Positions 33,694-45,074 of a DNA stretch of 64,000 nt are shown in pieces. This stretch comes from Tanypteryx hageni. Taxonomy: Eukaryota > Arthropoda > Insecta > Odonata > Petaluridae. The DNA lies in contig CM054116.1 in the NCBI GenBank assembly GCA_028673005.1, positions 25,397,840-25,461,839 of the forward strand, read 5' to 3'. A program made the translations under genes and the position numbers. Positions within the stretch are counted from its first letter, which is position 1. Each line of letters begins with the position of its first letter. The notes under the pieces are model-generated. The model did not search any database. It was given only the letters and a program-made list of their open reading frames with translations, and was not told where the DNA came from.

Positions 33694-35349
33694 TGGGAGA
33701 CTCGGCCAATTCGGCAATACGGGTAAATCCGCAGTACTCTGACATTAAGGTCTATTGCGTCTTTAGGCCAGTAATTGGAAGTATTATCGGCAGTCTTCTG
33801 TACTACACAAATCATGGTTGACCTTAAAATAAAACTTGAACCTTTCGCGTCAGTTTTTCTTACTTTATGTGGCTGTAATTTAGTGCAGTGCTAGGACTTG
33901 TTACTGTGGAGCGTTGATTAACTACGGGCTCATTTCCTAGCAAAAGTTGAGTAAGTTTAGTATCAAATGGAAGCAAAAGTTATTAAGAACTCTATTTTAA
34001 TAATTTTATTTTACTACCTTCATTCTATGCTTTGTGAAAGCCTTAGCTAGGAAAGTCTGTCTCTTAGCGATTTTGAGGTGGTATGTTGCATGGCCTCTTC
34101 TATCGAGTGATGAACGTGTGCTTAGTAGTGCCAATTGAAATTAAAAACGATGTTAGATTAAAAGCGAAATCTATATTAACTAAAGGACCTTGTATTATTT
34201 TATGTATTAACTGATTTACAGATTGCAGTCATGCCTGGGGGAAGAAGATACCCCGAGCATGACATGCGTAGTGGTGTGGGAAAAGCGCTAAAGGACGGTT
34301 GGACAGTTTACAAGGCCTCCAAAGAGTATAATATACCGTATAATAGGGTAGATAGATTAGCTGTGACACCCTCACAAGGTGAAATGCCATCCCAAAAATG
34401 AGGACGACCTTTCAACATGACCTGATGAGAAAAATCAGAGTTGTTGCTTACATCACCGAAATGCAGTCAGTTGGATTCGGTTTAACGGCAACGAAGGTCA
34501 AAAAAAGTCATAGGGAGAAAAAATCCTTCAATCAAGAGAAGGGAATCGCAGTTTGGGGTTGGTGGTTGCCACTTAAAGAAAGGTATGGATTTTCTATGAG
34601 GTTTCCTGAGAACTTGTCCATGAATAGGGCCGCTGATTCGACTAAAGAAAATGTCATGGAGTTTTATGACACAGTGGAAATAACTGTTAAAGACAATGGA
34701 CTCGAAAATAAACCCCATTTCATATGGAATCTTAACGTATGAGGCTTCAAATCAGCATGAAAACACATGTCAGACTTGTCGAGGACACTTTAATGATGAT
34801 TGTGAGGGAGAACAATGGATTCAGTGTCTTCAGTGCAAAGATTGGTTCCATTTTAAATGTGTGAACTTGAGATTGCATGATCCAAATTTCAGATGTTTTT
34901 CTTGTGAAGAGTGTTCAGAATGGGATTGTAAACTTTTATCCCTCATCGATTTTGACTAATAAACACACAACTTGTTGCTAAATGATAATTTTTTTGTCAA
35001 AAGAATTCTAAGGCTAATGAAAAGATATTGCTTCAATTAATTTAAAAAGGAAAATGTTAAAGCATGACTATGGGTTTTATTTAACACAGATTATATAGTC
35101 CGTAAACTGTAAATAAATACACTGCGGATTTACCCAAGTACTACTGCGGAATTAGATTGAATGTCCGCTTTTTGTTTTTTTGTACTTTTTATGCAGTAAA
35201 TAAACATAAATATATGTTTTTTAGGTATATTATAAAAGAATGTATTCTTTGAAGGAGTGCCAAGTTTTGAGCCAAAAGCTTTTTATATAACCCATTGTCA
35301 GTATTTATTTTTTTACGGCTTACTACTGCGGAATTATCCGAGTCTTTCC
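33694..35349 (+). mobile_element. pogo/Tigger-type transposon, internally deleted
   Basis: The inverted ends share agactcgg plus an 'aattcggcaata'/'aattccgcagta' segment (33698-33720 and 35324-35345). An inner pair, gggtaaatccgcagta (33721-33736), has its complement cactgcggatttaccc at about 35130-35145. TA dinucleotides flank the outer ends (33692-33693 and 35350-35351), as expected for this TA-targeting family. Inside are the two ends of a pogo-type transposase with its catalytic middle missing. A second copy of 'tactactgcggaatta' at about 35149 indicates subterminal repeats. Confidence 0.75.
34231..34959 (+). pseudogene. pogo/Tigger-type transposase lacking the DDE catalytic core
   Basis: The frame from ATG 34231 begins MPGGRRYPEHDMRSGVGKAL and continues with WTVYKASKEYNIPYNRVDRL, a pipsqueak-type helix-turn-helix of CENP-B/pogo proteins, up to a stop at 34399. 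A shifted frame (34398-34742) gives AYITEMQSVGFGLTATKVK, then QEKGIAVWGWWLPLKERYGF, then LSMNRAADSTKENVMEFYDT, and stops after KPHFIWNLN. In the family this point is just before the first catalytic block 'NxDET'. The next frame jumps directly to a C-terminal zinc finger, CQTCRGHFNDDC, then WIQCLQCKDWFHFKC and RCFSCEEC, ending at 34959. The whole DDE domain (roughly 200 residues in relatives) is deleted, so it could bind DNA at most. Confidence 0.82.
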
Positions 35350-35755
35350 TACCTTTATTTTTCGCTCCCTTAAATATACTAATTTTACTTTTAATTGTAT
35401 GAGTCATGGCGAAGTTAAATATGTACATGCTTCTTGAAGGATAGATTTTAGACAGTGGTGTTGAGAATTTCTGTTTATGTGATTACAGATTGCCATTCTA
35501 CGATGTATTTTACGTCTTACAGCTGTCAATTCGTATTAATTTTCGATGTAATCTTTTTATATATTTTGGATCGTCGTTTATCAAGTGTTTGCGAATTTTT
35601 ATAGCAAATGGATGGATTTTAGTTAGAAATTTCGGTGCCATGAAAGTTAAAGAATGATAAAAAAATTTACCAACTACAGAAGAAGGACGTATCCCTCGCG
35701 AGGTAGCGCAAATTTTCGAACCTAGTTACAGGAAAAAGGAACCAATTATCTAGGG

Positions 35756-36071
35756 TAGGGGAATGCAAACGAAGGCCCGAGAGAGAGTTTTATGCGCCCC
35801 GCGGAGCGTTGTCGAAAAACGGTATCTTATTTAATGCAAGCAATTTCATATTTTTGTAGATTAAACTTAAATTCGTAAACATTTTCTGGCGAGGTTTAGA
35901 CGATGTAAAACTGGCTGGACTTGAGTATCACTTTCGTGATAACATACAATCTCTTGAGTAAATTCAAATACATACGATAATAACCGTAATAGCCCCATCG
36001 GATTAGATTAGAGACTAAAGCATTCGCAACTATGAATGAGGCCCGCCAAGTAAAAACGTTGAACACCCCTG
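35756..36071. mobile_element. hAT-type MITE (316 bp) with partial TSD
   Basis: The right end ...gttgaacacccctg inverted reads caggggtgttcaac, a typical hAT terminus. The left end reads taggggaatgcaaacg and aligns with one gap. The flanking octamers are atctaggg (35748-35755) and atccagag (36072-36079), 6 of 8 identical with both differences transitions. There is no coding capacity. Confidence 0.7.
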
Positions 36072-36079
36072 ATCCAGAG

Positions 36080-37575
36080 CAATGGCCGCCAACTGTAAGC
36101 TATCGAACAACATGACGTCCATGGAATGGTTTATAGGCGTCCGCTAGAAATTTAAAATAACCCGGACAGTCATTCTAAAAATCACATGATTCGTGATGAA
36201 AGATGGGACTTTTGCGGAAAAATAATTTCCAGCAAAATATCAATTCGAATAAAAAGATTGAATCGGCTATAATTTTGAATACAGCACTCAAAATTCGTGG
36301 AAGCTGTTTTAAATGCTTGGCTCTTATTGATGTTAGAAGTGTTGCTCATATTTTTGATTATATTTTGTTTCTATGTCCGCCTATGTTGGCATAGAGGTAA
36401 CAGTAACATGGGGCTGCGAAGTGAAGGAAGGATAAAACTTGTAAGAATTGGAAATTCAGCTGTATTCATTAAATTTGCACAAGACATGAAATTTTTAACG
36501 CAGAGATTAAAAATTTATTTCCAATGAAGATCATATATATCATATAACATAACCATTACGGTTTTTCATGTTCAACTCGAAATAGCATAAATGGCAACCT
36601 AAACTGTAGCAACAAATTCCCTCGACTTTCTAAATTTTTCCCATTTTTTAAAACGAATTGTAATGTATTTTAATCTATTCAAGCTAGAAATGTCGCACAT
36701 TGTCGGTTAAAAATGACATTCGTGTATGTTTGAAAAGCAATTGTCAGTTATATACATTAGTAATTTAAAATATCAAAACGGTTAAATATCGTTCTGTTAA
36801 GAAATAAATTCGATTAAACTGGATTTAATAAATTGGGGAGTTAAATCTGCCATTAATACAATTACATGTATTATATCTCATTCCGCGATATCGACTCGAT
36901 GCGAAAATAATCACAATGGAGAAAATGGTTATAGTATTCTTTAAATAGTTTGAAAAATTAATTGTCTCTATTGACGAAATAAAAATGCTCCAGACATCAG
37001 TTGAAGATATGCTGACTTCACACTGTTTTTAGTGAGCGGCTATAAATATGTGATTTCAAAACACTTCCTGTCGCCACGTTTAAGAGTTATTCATATTTTG
37101 AGATATATCCTTTAAAGTTGGGACAAAATTGAGGAGCTATTTAAGAGCAATCACAACTGCAGATTCTGTCACAAAGTAGTTTTTCTTCGCGTGAAAATGA
37201 AAACACGTATGACATCGTTATTATATGCCCGTGCGTAATATTTGAATATGAAAAGTTTGAACGCTTAATTACCAAGATCTGCAGTCAGTGATCGGCGTGA
37301 GAAGAGCCAAGTATTTAGTAGATGGGTAATTTTTCGCGAGGTTTCATTGGTGCGATTCGCCGCGCCTTTATGAAGGCGCGCGTGCACGTCATGCTACGAG
37401 CACTCCAGGGAGACACAAGAGAACGAGGAGGGAGTTTGTCAGGGATTGGGTTCGGATGGTGTCCACATTGAAATGTAATTGGAGGATTTCCCTTGAAAAC
37501 TCCGAACGGGATACCGCATTCAGTTGCCCCAGCCATCCCAATTCTCTTTTCAAAAGGTACGGTGAGGTTCGGCGA
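36080..37575. other. AT-rich, no gene seen
   Basis: No recognisable feature. The frames at 36203-36527 have no domain. Confidence 0.5.
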
Positions 37576-37579
37576 CAGG

Positions 37580-38560
37580 AGGGTGAGGAAGAGATATGCA
37601 GGAGACGGGAGGGAGTAAAGAGGTACTGAGAGAGAGAGTGGGGGGAGGGTCGGAGGGGAAAGGGGTGTCGGAGGGAGGTTTGGGATACGAGAAAAAGGGA
37701 GGCGGAAAGGGAGAGAGAGGCTGGAAGTGTGAGAAGGTTCAAGGGGGAAAGGGGGGAGGGTGGGAGGAGAGGCGGTTGGGCGGGACAGGCTTAGGGCTGG
37801 CCGAGGTCGGTGCCTCTGAGTCGCGTGGACATTGTCGGACGGGAACAATATGGTAAAGCCGCCGGCAAACAAGTTTCAAAGGCCTGACCAACATAAAATA
37901 CCCTCCCCCCACCCCCTTCCCCACCCGCCCCACTCGTAACAGTTCGCTCTTGCGTCCCGGCGTGTCTTTCCCCCTCCCGCCCTTCCCATGCGAAAGAAAG
38001 AACCTCCCTCCCCACTCCCCAAATTAGCAAACCGACTCCGTTCGCCCCCCTCCCCACTTCCTCCCCCCTCACCCCCTATCCCTCCCTGCGATCTTCATCA
38101 GGACTCAATTTATTCTATGGCGGGGTCCCCTGTGTCAGAGAGGGAGGTTGGGCGACGGCAATGTGTTTTTAGGGTTTGAAGGGTGGGGTTGGTCCCCTGC
38201 CAGCTAAGGGGTTTGGGAAAGGTTTTTCCCCGTAATGAGGGATCTAATCTCCTTGCAATTGTTATTAATGGCGGCCGTAATTTGTCCCGATACCACTGTC
38301 TCCCTCCATTCCTTTCTCTCTCTCTTTTCCCCTCCCCCTCTCCAACCCCTTTCATTTATTCTTCTGGTTCGCTACGTTTTGTTCATTCCACGCTTTCTCT
38401 CCTCTCTCACCCTTTATCCCTTTATCCTCCCCTCTTTCTTTTTCCTCCCTCCGCAATCCCATACCTTTTTATTTCTCTCTTCGAAATTCTATTTCACCTT
38501 TCTCCTCAACATTACCTCTATCTCGCCATTTTCAACTCTTGTTTTGTTTAGCAGGTTTTT
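37580..38560. repeat. Paired GA and CT tracts
   Basis: 37580-37790 is purine-rich on the plus strand. 37895-38095 and 38295-38560 are pyrimidine-rich, with C-runs such as ccctccccccc-like segments. The roughly 100-bp hinge at 37800-37890 is of normal composition. Open frames on both strands here are low-complexity artefacts. Confidence 0.65.
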
Positions 38561-39030
38561 ATTCCTCCATTACCGCATTTACTTATGTCTCTCTAGTTCT
38601 TTTACGTTTTCGCATGCATATCTGTGTTACTACCATCATATTTTTAATGATTTTTTTGTCAGTAAATGGGACGATATACCCCTTACATACTTGTAAGTGG
38701 GATGTTGTATCTCTGTGTCTCTCTGTAACATTTTGCATTAACATCTGTCGTTTGTCTCTCTGTAACTCATTCTCCCTCCCATCAAGTCTCGCTTTTCACT
38801 CTGACTTTTCTATTTTCCCACGCATTAGGGCAGGCTTCTCCAGCTGGAGATTTTAACGATTAAATATGTTATTTCCACAGTATCTTTTAACATTATTTTC
38901 CATGCATTGATTCCTTATCTGCGTTGGGAAATTGTGTGCGTCTATCTCAACCAGAGAGGCTTTCTCGTCGAATTCGGAAATTAATTTTTTCGGCTACAAT
39001 ATGCAAAATCTGTGGACTGAATTCTTTCCA
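38561..39030. other. No gene seen
   Basis: Moderately T-rich sequence without domains. The frame at 38539-38856 continues the low-complexity composition. Confidence 0.45.
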
Positions 39031-39229
39031 CAGGGTGGTCAGCAAGTCCCGATTTGTTAAGTGAAGCAAAAATGAAAACTACCAAAGTAAATTTTGAAAA
39101 TTATTTAGATATATTAACTGATTATTCAACGCACAAAATTCAACCCCCTCAATAAATATTTCTAAGCAGTATTGTAAATTTACTGTGAGTTTTTTATTGT
39201 TCCTTCATTGGGACTTATGGACCACCCCG
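39031..39229. mobile_element. Short MITE-like element with terminal inverted repeats
   Basis: The left end cagggtggtcagcaagtccc and the inverted right end cggggtggtc, continuing 'cataagtcccaat', share GGGTGGTC and AAGTCCC with the same spacing. The 199-bp body is AT-rich and non-coding. I saw no clear target duplication, so the superfamily is open. Confidence 0.6.
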
Positions 39230-39389
39230 AACATAGTCTATATTCTGCAATGGTTCAAAATATCCTAGTATTCGTCATAATTTTATCAATGGATGTCGTT
39301 AAAAGCTCATCGAACTTTGAATGGTTTCGATGAATAAAATGGTAGTTGTTGCTTTTGAAGAAAATGAAATTGAGCCCGAATGCTCAGAA

Positions 39390-39705
39390 ATAGATACCGC
39401 ACACGACCTCGAATACACGCTCTTAACGCTCTCGGACCGTGTAACGAACGGCTGCATAATCCGAGAGCGTGGGCGTCTGGAGTATTCTTTGAAAGCTCGG
39501 TCGTTTTCGGCTCGCTCGTCGTCCATGTGTGTGTGTGACGCGTGTGGCAGCGAGCGTTCGTGTCCTAAGCCCTTATCGACGAATCTCAGCCTGCGCACGC
39601 ACGACCTTACCGGACTAATAATTCGGACGCGTGCGACACGCATCAGATTGCGTGCGTCTCGGAGTGAGGATAATTTGGAGTGGCCCAGTGAATTCCTACG
39701 TGGCT
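39390..39705. other. CpG-rich patch
   Basis: Dense CpG (for example gacgcgtgtggcagcgagcg) inside AT-rich DNA. It includes an 11-bp perfect inverted repeat, acgctctcgga/tccgagagcgt (39426-39436 and 39460-39470). A 128-codon plus-strand frame (39321-39707) and a minus-strand frame both span it, with no domain in either. Confidence 0.4.
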
Positions 39706-39760
39706 AATTTTAAGGATCTGATGCATATACGCCGTATTTCCATTCGATGAATTATAATAT

Positions 39761-39762
<2 letters not shown>

Positions 39763-39818
<56 letters not shown>
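39763..39818. repeat. (TA)n microsatellite, about 28 units
   Basis: An uninterrupted alternating TA run. Confidence 0.95.
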
Positions 39819-39819
<1 letters not shown>

Positions 39820-41368
39820 TTAATTTTAAGAAGTTTTCTTGGAGAGAAGCTTTAAAACATTAGTGACTGAACGAATGAGTTGGCATGTGTCATGTCTATG
39901 AACGTCACTCCTTTGCCGAAATTATACTTGTAAAACTCTTCAATGGAAATGCAAAACCACCAGGAAATATTGCGGCCTAGGGGCGGCTCCTTTGAATCAA
40001 TTCGACTATTAGGGGCGAACGGGAAATAAATAGATGGGGGCGTGTATCCGGATTCCGATCACGTGCCTCTCTTATCCGCCGCGCCGCGCGACGCTCCGAG
40101 CGTGTTCTGATTGCCGCCTGCTCAAGTGAGATTGGAGAGAAGCTGCTGATGGCGTGCATCGTCACAACATCGGTCGAAGGGTCAGTTTCCTTAATGCATT
40201 CTGACTCAAAAGTCGATTGCCAAGCGGGAACTAATAATCGAATCGTGAAATATCTTTGCAAGTGTGTGCGTCTCGATAATATTTTGTTCGGTGATCAGCG
40301 GATTGGACAGACAGACAGACCTCTTCACATTTTTCCTTGAGTTTATGTGAAACAGCGTGAGTTGTTAGATATGCTGTATCCCTTGATGAAAAGAAATGAT
40401 CAAATTAACTGTGAAGTTCAGAAAATAACAGTAGATAATCTTGCAGTCATCCAGAATGCATCTCCATGTTGCCTTGCAATTCACCAAATTGGTAGAGGGT
40501 GCAACGTTCCATAGCCTACCAAAACGTTATCTCTCGCAGGTTTGACTTTTAAATTGTGATCTCGCATTGTCCTCCGAAAGAACGAGCCTTGATAACGCTC
40601 CGTCCTACAATCGATCTCACGTATTTTATCGTCACGATCCATTCTACCTATGTACGTTGGTGCTTCATTTATTAATAATACCTCCTCTGTTACACATTCC
40701 GTCCTATATTTCTCCAGAAACCTTAGCCTTGGGTTTCGTCATAATTATTATCTCTATTTTAATTTATGACTGGGAAATTACTATTGTTTAGGAAAATACA
40801 AGAATGGTAATTTATGTTACACACTTCGCAGGAAATTGCTTAGATTTGACCAATTTCATGCAATTTTCACAAATATTTTAATAATCGAACCCAAATTAGA
40901 TTCTCGATTAAAAATGACTGAAAAATATGCGTGATGAGAGAATTAAACTTAAAATGTATTCGTAAATTATTTTTCAGTTAAGTGAGCAAGGTTTTTTTGA
41001 TGAATTTATGTGTTATAAAAATTGTAAGCTTTTAGGTAAGAATAATAATTTATATTAATTAACTTTGATTAAAATTTACCATTTGTTATTAAGACAGTAT
41101 AATGTAAAAGTATTTTTGTACCAAAAAAGTATGTTAGTTTTATACTTATAGATAAAATAATTAGATCCCATAGTTAGATGTTTCACGCTATACACCCAAC
41201 AGTTGACTCAAGTGTTTGCTCGGTTAAATTGACTCGTTCATACGATTTCAAAAAGTGACATATTTTCACATAATAACCTCATCACACTGTGAATGTGACT
41301 CGTTAATAAATTATTTCTTCATCATGTTTCGAGAGGTGACGAATCTTTTGAACATCCTTTATTCGCCT
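39820..41368. other. No supportable gene
   Basis: AT-rich apart from a small CpG cluster near 40075-40105 (tccgccgcgccgcgcgacgc) and a gacagacagac tail near 40310. No coding feature recognised. Confidence 0.45.
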
Positions 41369-41369
41369 A

Positions 41370-42545
41370 TCTCCCCCCCCCCCCCCCGCTCCCACCCCCG
41401 CCCCCATCCAACCCTAAAGCGACCCTCTTAACTCCTTTCTCGCCAACTCCATATCCTTAATAGCTATCCCCCCTCCCCGCCTCCTCCCTCTCTGCTCTCT
41501 CTCTATTACATCACGCCCCCTTAAATTCCCGACCCTCTCATCCCACTTACTTCCCATCTCCTTTCTTTCTATCCCACTTGACACTCTTTGCTATCTCTGA
41601 ACTTCCTCCCCCTCCTCTTCTTCTCTTCTTTCGTTCCCTTTGAATTTTTCTCTTCCGTTGCTTTATCGCTTTTTCTCCTCTTTCGTTTTAACTTCTCATT
41701 CCCTCTCCCTTGCCACTCCTCCTTCATTCATATTTTTCAATTTACCCTTATTCATCCGACAACTTGTATTCTCTCCATTCCTCATTCCAATCATATCTCT
41801 TTCTCCCTTTTTCCTTCCCGCTTTCTTCTCTCTCAACTCCACCATCTCTCACATCCTCTCCACTCATCTCTTATCCTTCCACTCCCTTTCCATTCTCCTC
41901 TCCTTCCCTCCTCTCTTTCTCTAGCTTTCTTTTTTATCTCACTCCTCCTCTCCTTAGTTCTCGCTATCAGGTTTCCTTTCATGGTGACCCCCTGCCCTCA
42001 CAAAGTATTCCAACCGCCTTATTAACCCAAACATCGCCAGCATCCGTCCACTCCATGCATCCCCTTTGGTGATCCTTCAATCTTCAGCACACAGCAGTTC
42101 CTCCGCATACACCATATACTCGCCATTCATCCGCGCTCCTCTTTTTTCAAAGAAAGTGAAAGAATTCATGAATATTGCAGTTGCTCCAAACGAAAATTCT
42201 CCGCTAAGACAACAAACTGCATATTCCTTACGGATAACCCCTTAACGATCCTTCCGTGGCACGGAGGTCGTGCCCCACCACTCTCCCCTCACCTCCTCCC
42301 CCTCCCCCATTCCTCCCCTCTACCCCCTCCCTCTTTCCACACCTCCTCCCCCTCACTCTTCCCGCCTCTCTTCCCCTTCCCACTTCTCCGGATCCTCTTT
42401 TCCCGTATTCCTTTCCTGTCGACCGAATGCTCTACTCCCTTGCATCTCATCCTTCCTTTCCCTCATCTTACTCTCTCAATCTCTCTCCCCTCTCTCCGAA
42501 TCCCTATTCAATCATTCTCGACCTTTAATTCTCTCTTTCTCCTAT
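41370..42545 (+). repeat. Long pyrimidine-rich (CT) tract beginning with C15
   Basis: About 1.2 kb with strong C+T bias on the plus strand, the longest such tract here. It starts with 15 consecutive C (41373-41387). Mixed sequence interrupts it at 41970-42250. Ser/Pro/Phe/Leu-rich open frames in two plus frames (41588-42072, 42256-42593) reflect the composition. Confidence 0.7.
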
Positions 42546-42559
42546 TTTCTCCCTTCCTT

Positions 42560-44450
42560 CTTTGACCACACTCGCAATATAATTGGGCAATGAGACATTG
42601 AGATGGGCGTCAGTTAAAGAAGTTATAAGATCATTTCATACGGCCCATTCTATGGCCAGGTGTGAATTTAAACAGGAATTCCATATACGAAAGGATAAAA
42701 ACTTTAGACACAGCGACTTATTGTATGAAAAGCCCGAATCTCAAATTCTCTACATATGTATAAACAATAAATATGATGTCTCGTTCTTAAATTAACGAAT
42801 GAGCAAGTTGATTCAAAATTATCGCGATGCAATTCGTTTCGAAACAAGATGATTTTACGGTAAAATGTGGCTTCCACTAAGGGAGTGAATTTGCCAGATA
42901 TATTTACGAGAGCCTGCGTTTACTCCGATTTTTTTTTCGCATTTTCACCCTCCCTTTTGAATCTCTCATACTGAATATATCGATAACTCGAAAGAAGAAT
43001 CAAATTTTTCGGTATTCGACAAAATATTTTATTTAATGTATCTTTAATTTGGCATATTTTCAGAGTCAGGGTCAACCATTACTGTGGAAGACAAAGCTGA
43101 ATTTTGAGTCTTTTTTTCAAGCTTACAAATTTGTACCTTCATTCCAGAAAATAACGATTACAGAATCCTAAAAGTATTCGTATTTGTAATAATGCAGTTT
43201 ATAAATTTAAATAAATTTTAGGACATCCATGGAAATTTTATAACCAAGCTACAAAAAATAATTGCACGCAATACTCACCTCTTTGCGAGGTTTAACTTCA
43301 ATTAGCGCACGAAATAAAATTTACACTCAGTGAGCAGTATGTATTCTCAGGTTATTAAAAAAAACCTTTATAATTCATTTGAAGCGAAAATATTTTTCAT
43401 ATTATCTCAGTAATTAATGTGGCGTTAACTTCCTTATAAGAATTGCTTTATTTAAGATTGATACTCCAGTAATTGGACTTCAGTATCCTAACGGAACAGT
43501 AACAATTTTTACAAAAACGTAGGAATAAAGATGCATGTGGAATGATGTCGCTTAGGAATTTAGAGAGAATAAGGTTAATGAGGAGAATGGAGCGAAATAA
43601 ATCCTTAAGAATTTAATAAAAGAAACGCTATAGTCGTTTTATATTGGCCGAGGTAGTACTACCCCGTTAAGAGGACACATTCAGCAACAGAGAATGGGGT
43701 TGCACCGTAAGCAATTTCGAATAAAAACTATGCTAGAGCAATAGGGAAGAATTTTCATTCGCTTCTGCCCTGAACAGTAAAGGACAATAAGCATTGTATT
43801 AAAAGTATGCTTTAAAGAATATTTTCATTTGGCACCAAAATGCAATTAATGACTCACAGAGCTACAAATACAACTCGAATGTCTACTATCGTGTATAGAA
43901 TTTGAATACGAAGTCGGCAGCTGTGCTTATTGCGTTAAATACCCAATTTGAGAGTGTAATCTACGAATCGGGATCGGAGATAGAAATATTTCTTCCTGCG
44001 ATTTTCTGTAGCGACCCTTTTACACGTTACGAAGTCACCACTTAATGAAAAGAGTACCTACAACTCCGCCCAAATTTGTCTCAATTTTTACGTTCACAAT
44101 TTCAAGTTCCTCTTTCAGAAACTCAGTTCGCCAAAACCGATCGTCATTCAGTGCGGCGATCCTGAGGGGCATATAAAAACCCTCGTTCCCATTAATAGCG
44201 TCCCCCTCTCCCTACCTCTCTGACCTCCTGCTACGACCTCTCCCCTTCCTCCTTCCGCGGAGACCTCCCATCAACGCAGCATTCGGGTTCTTTACAGAAT
44301 CGCTAAAGCAAAAGTGAATTGACGTCGTCGTTTCGACGAAAGAGGGGAAGAACAGCGCTCATTTGCTTTCCATGTGTCGAGATGAGAAAAATGGAAGTTT
44401 ATAAGTACAAGCAGTGAGATGAGTGATTTGCGTGTAATCTAATTTCATTC
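42560..44450. other. AT-rich, no gene seen
   Basis: 1.9 kb without a recognisable feature. A 70-codon frame at 42583-42795 is unrecognised. Confidence 0.5.
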
Positions 44451-44539
44451 CATGAATGCCGCTATTCGGATCTTCTCTTTCTCCCATCTCTCTCCTTCTC
44501 TCTTTATCCCCTCCCCTTTACGGTGGCGACCCTCTCCCG

Positions 44540-44966
44540 CCCCATCTACCCTCTCCCGCCCCTCTGCCCCATCTACCCTCTCCCGCCCCCCTGCCCCATC
44601 TACCCTCTCCCGCCCCTCTGTCCCATCTACCCTCTCTCACCCCCTGCCCCATCTACCCTCTCCCGCTCCTCTGTCCCATCTACCCTCTCCCGCCCCCCTG
44701 CCTCATCTACCCTCTCCCGCCCCTCTGCCCCATCTACCCTCTCTCACCCCCCTGCCCCATCTACCCTCTCTCGCCCCTCTGTCCCATCTACCCTCTCCTG
44801 CCCCCCTGCCCCATCTACCCTCTCCCGCCCCTCTGCCCCATCTACCCTCTCCCGCCCCTCTGCCCCATCTACCCTCTCCCGCCCCTCTGTCCCATCTACC
44901 CTCTCCCGCCCCTCTGCTCCATCTACCCTCTCCCGCCCCTCTGCCCCATCTACCCTCTCCCGCCCC
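44540..44966 (+). repeat. Minisatellite: 16 copies of a 27-bp CT-rich unit
   Basis: The unit is ccatctaccctctcccgccc plus a variable 'ctctgcc' or 'ccctgcc'. Copies 1-10 alternate between the 'cccctctg' form and the 'cccccctg' form, so the true period there is 54 bp; copies 11-15 are all of the first form. Copy 4 is one base short (26 bp). Because 27 is divisible by three, all frames stay open and mimic a Ser/Pro/Leu repeat protein. The 26-bp copy shifts the frame midway, which argues against coding. Confidence 0.95.
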
Positions 44967-45074
44967 CTGCAATCCCCTGAGGGTGAAATCATCATTCGCG
45001 CAACCTGCCCCTCTCTCCAAGGGTGGTCCACGGCTGCGACCTTGTCCATTACCCTTTCCTTCATCCCCTTTTTA

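Noticed and set aside
37315..37872. Minus-strand frame of 185 codons
   Set aside because: Mostly encoded by a GA tract. The Pro/Ser/Leu content reflects the composition and no motif is seen.
41588..42072. Phe/Ser/Leu-rich frames resembling membrane proteins
   Set aside because: The hydrophobic residues come from ttc/ctc/tcc runs in a CT tract. Two frames are equally open.
44165..44182. TATA-like gcatataaaaacc as a core promoter
   Set aside because: No initiator at the right distance that I can support, and no gene follows before the minisatellite.
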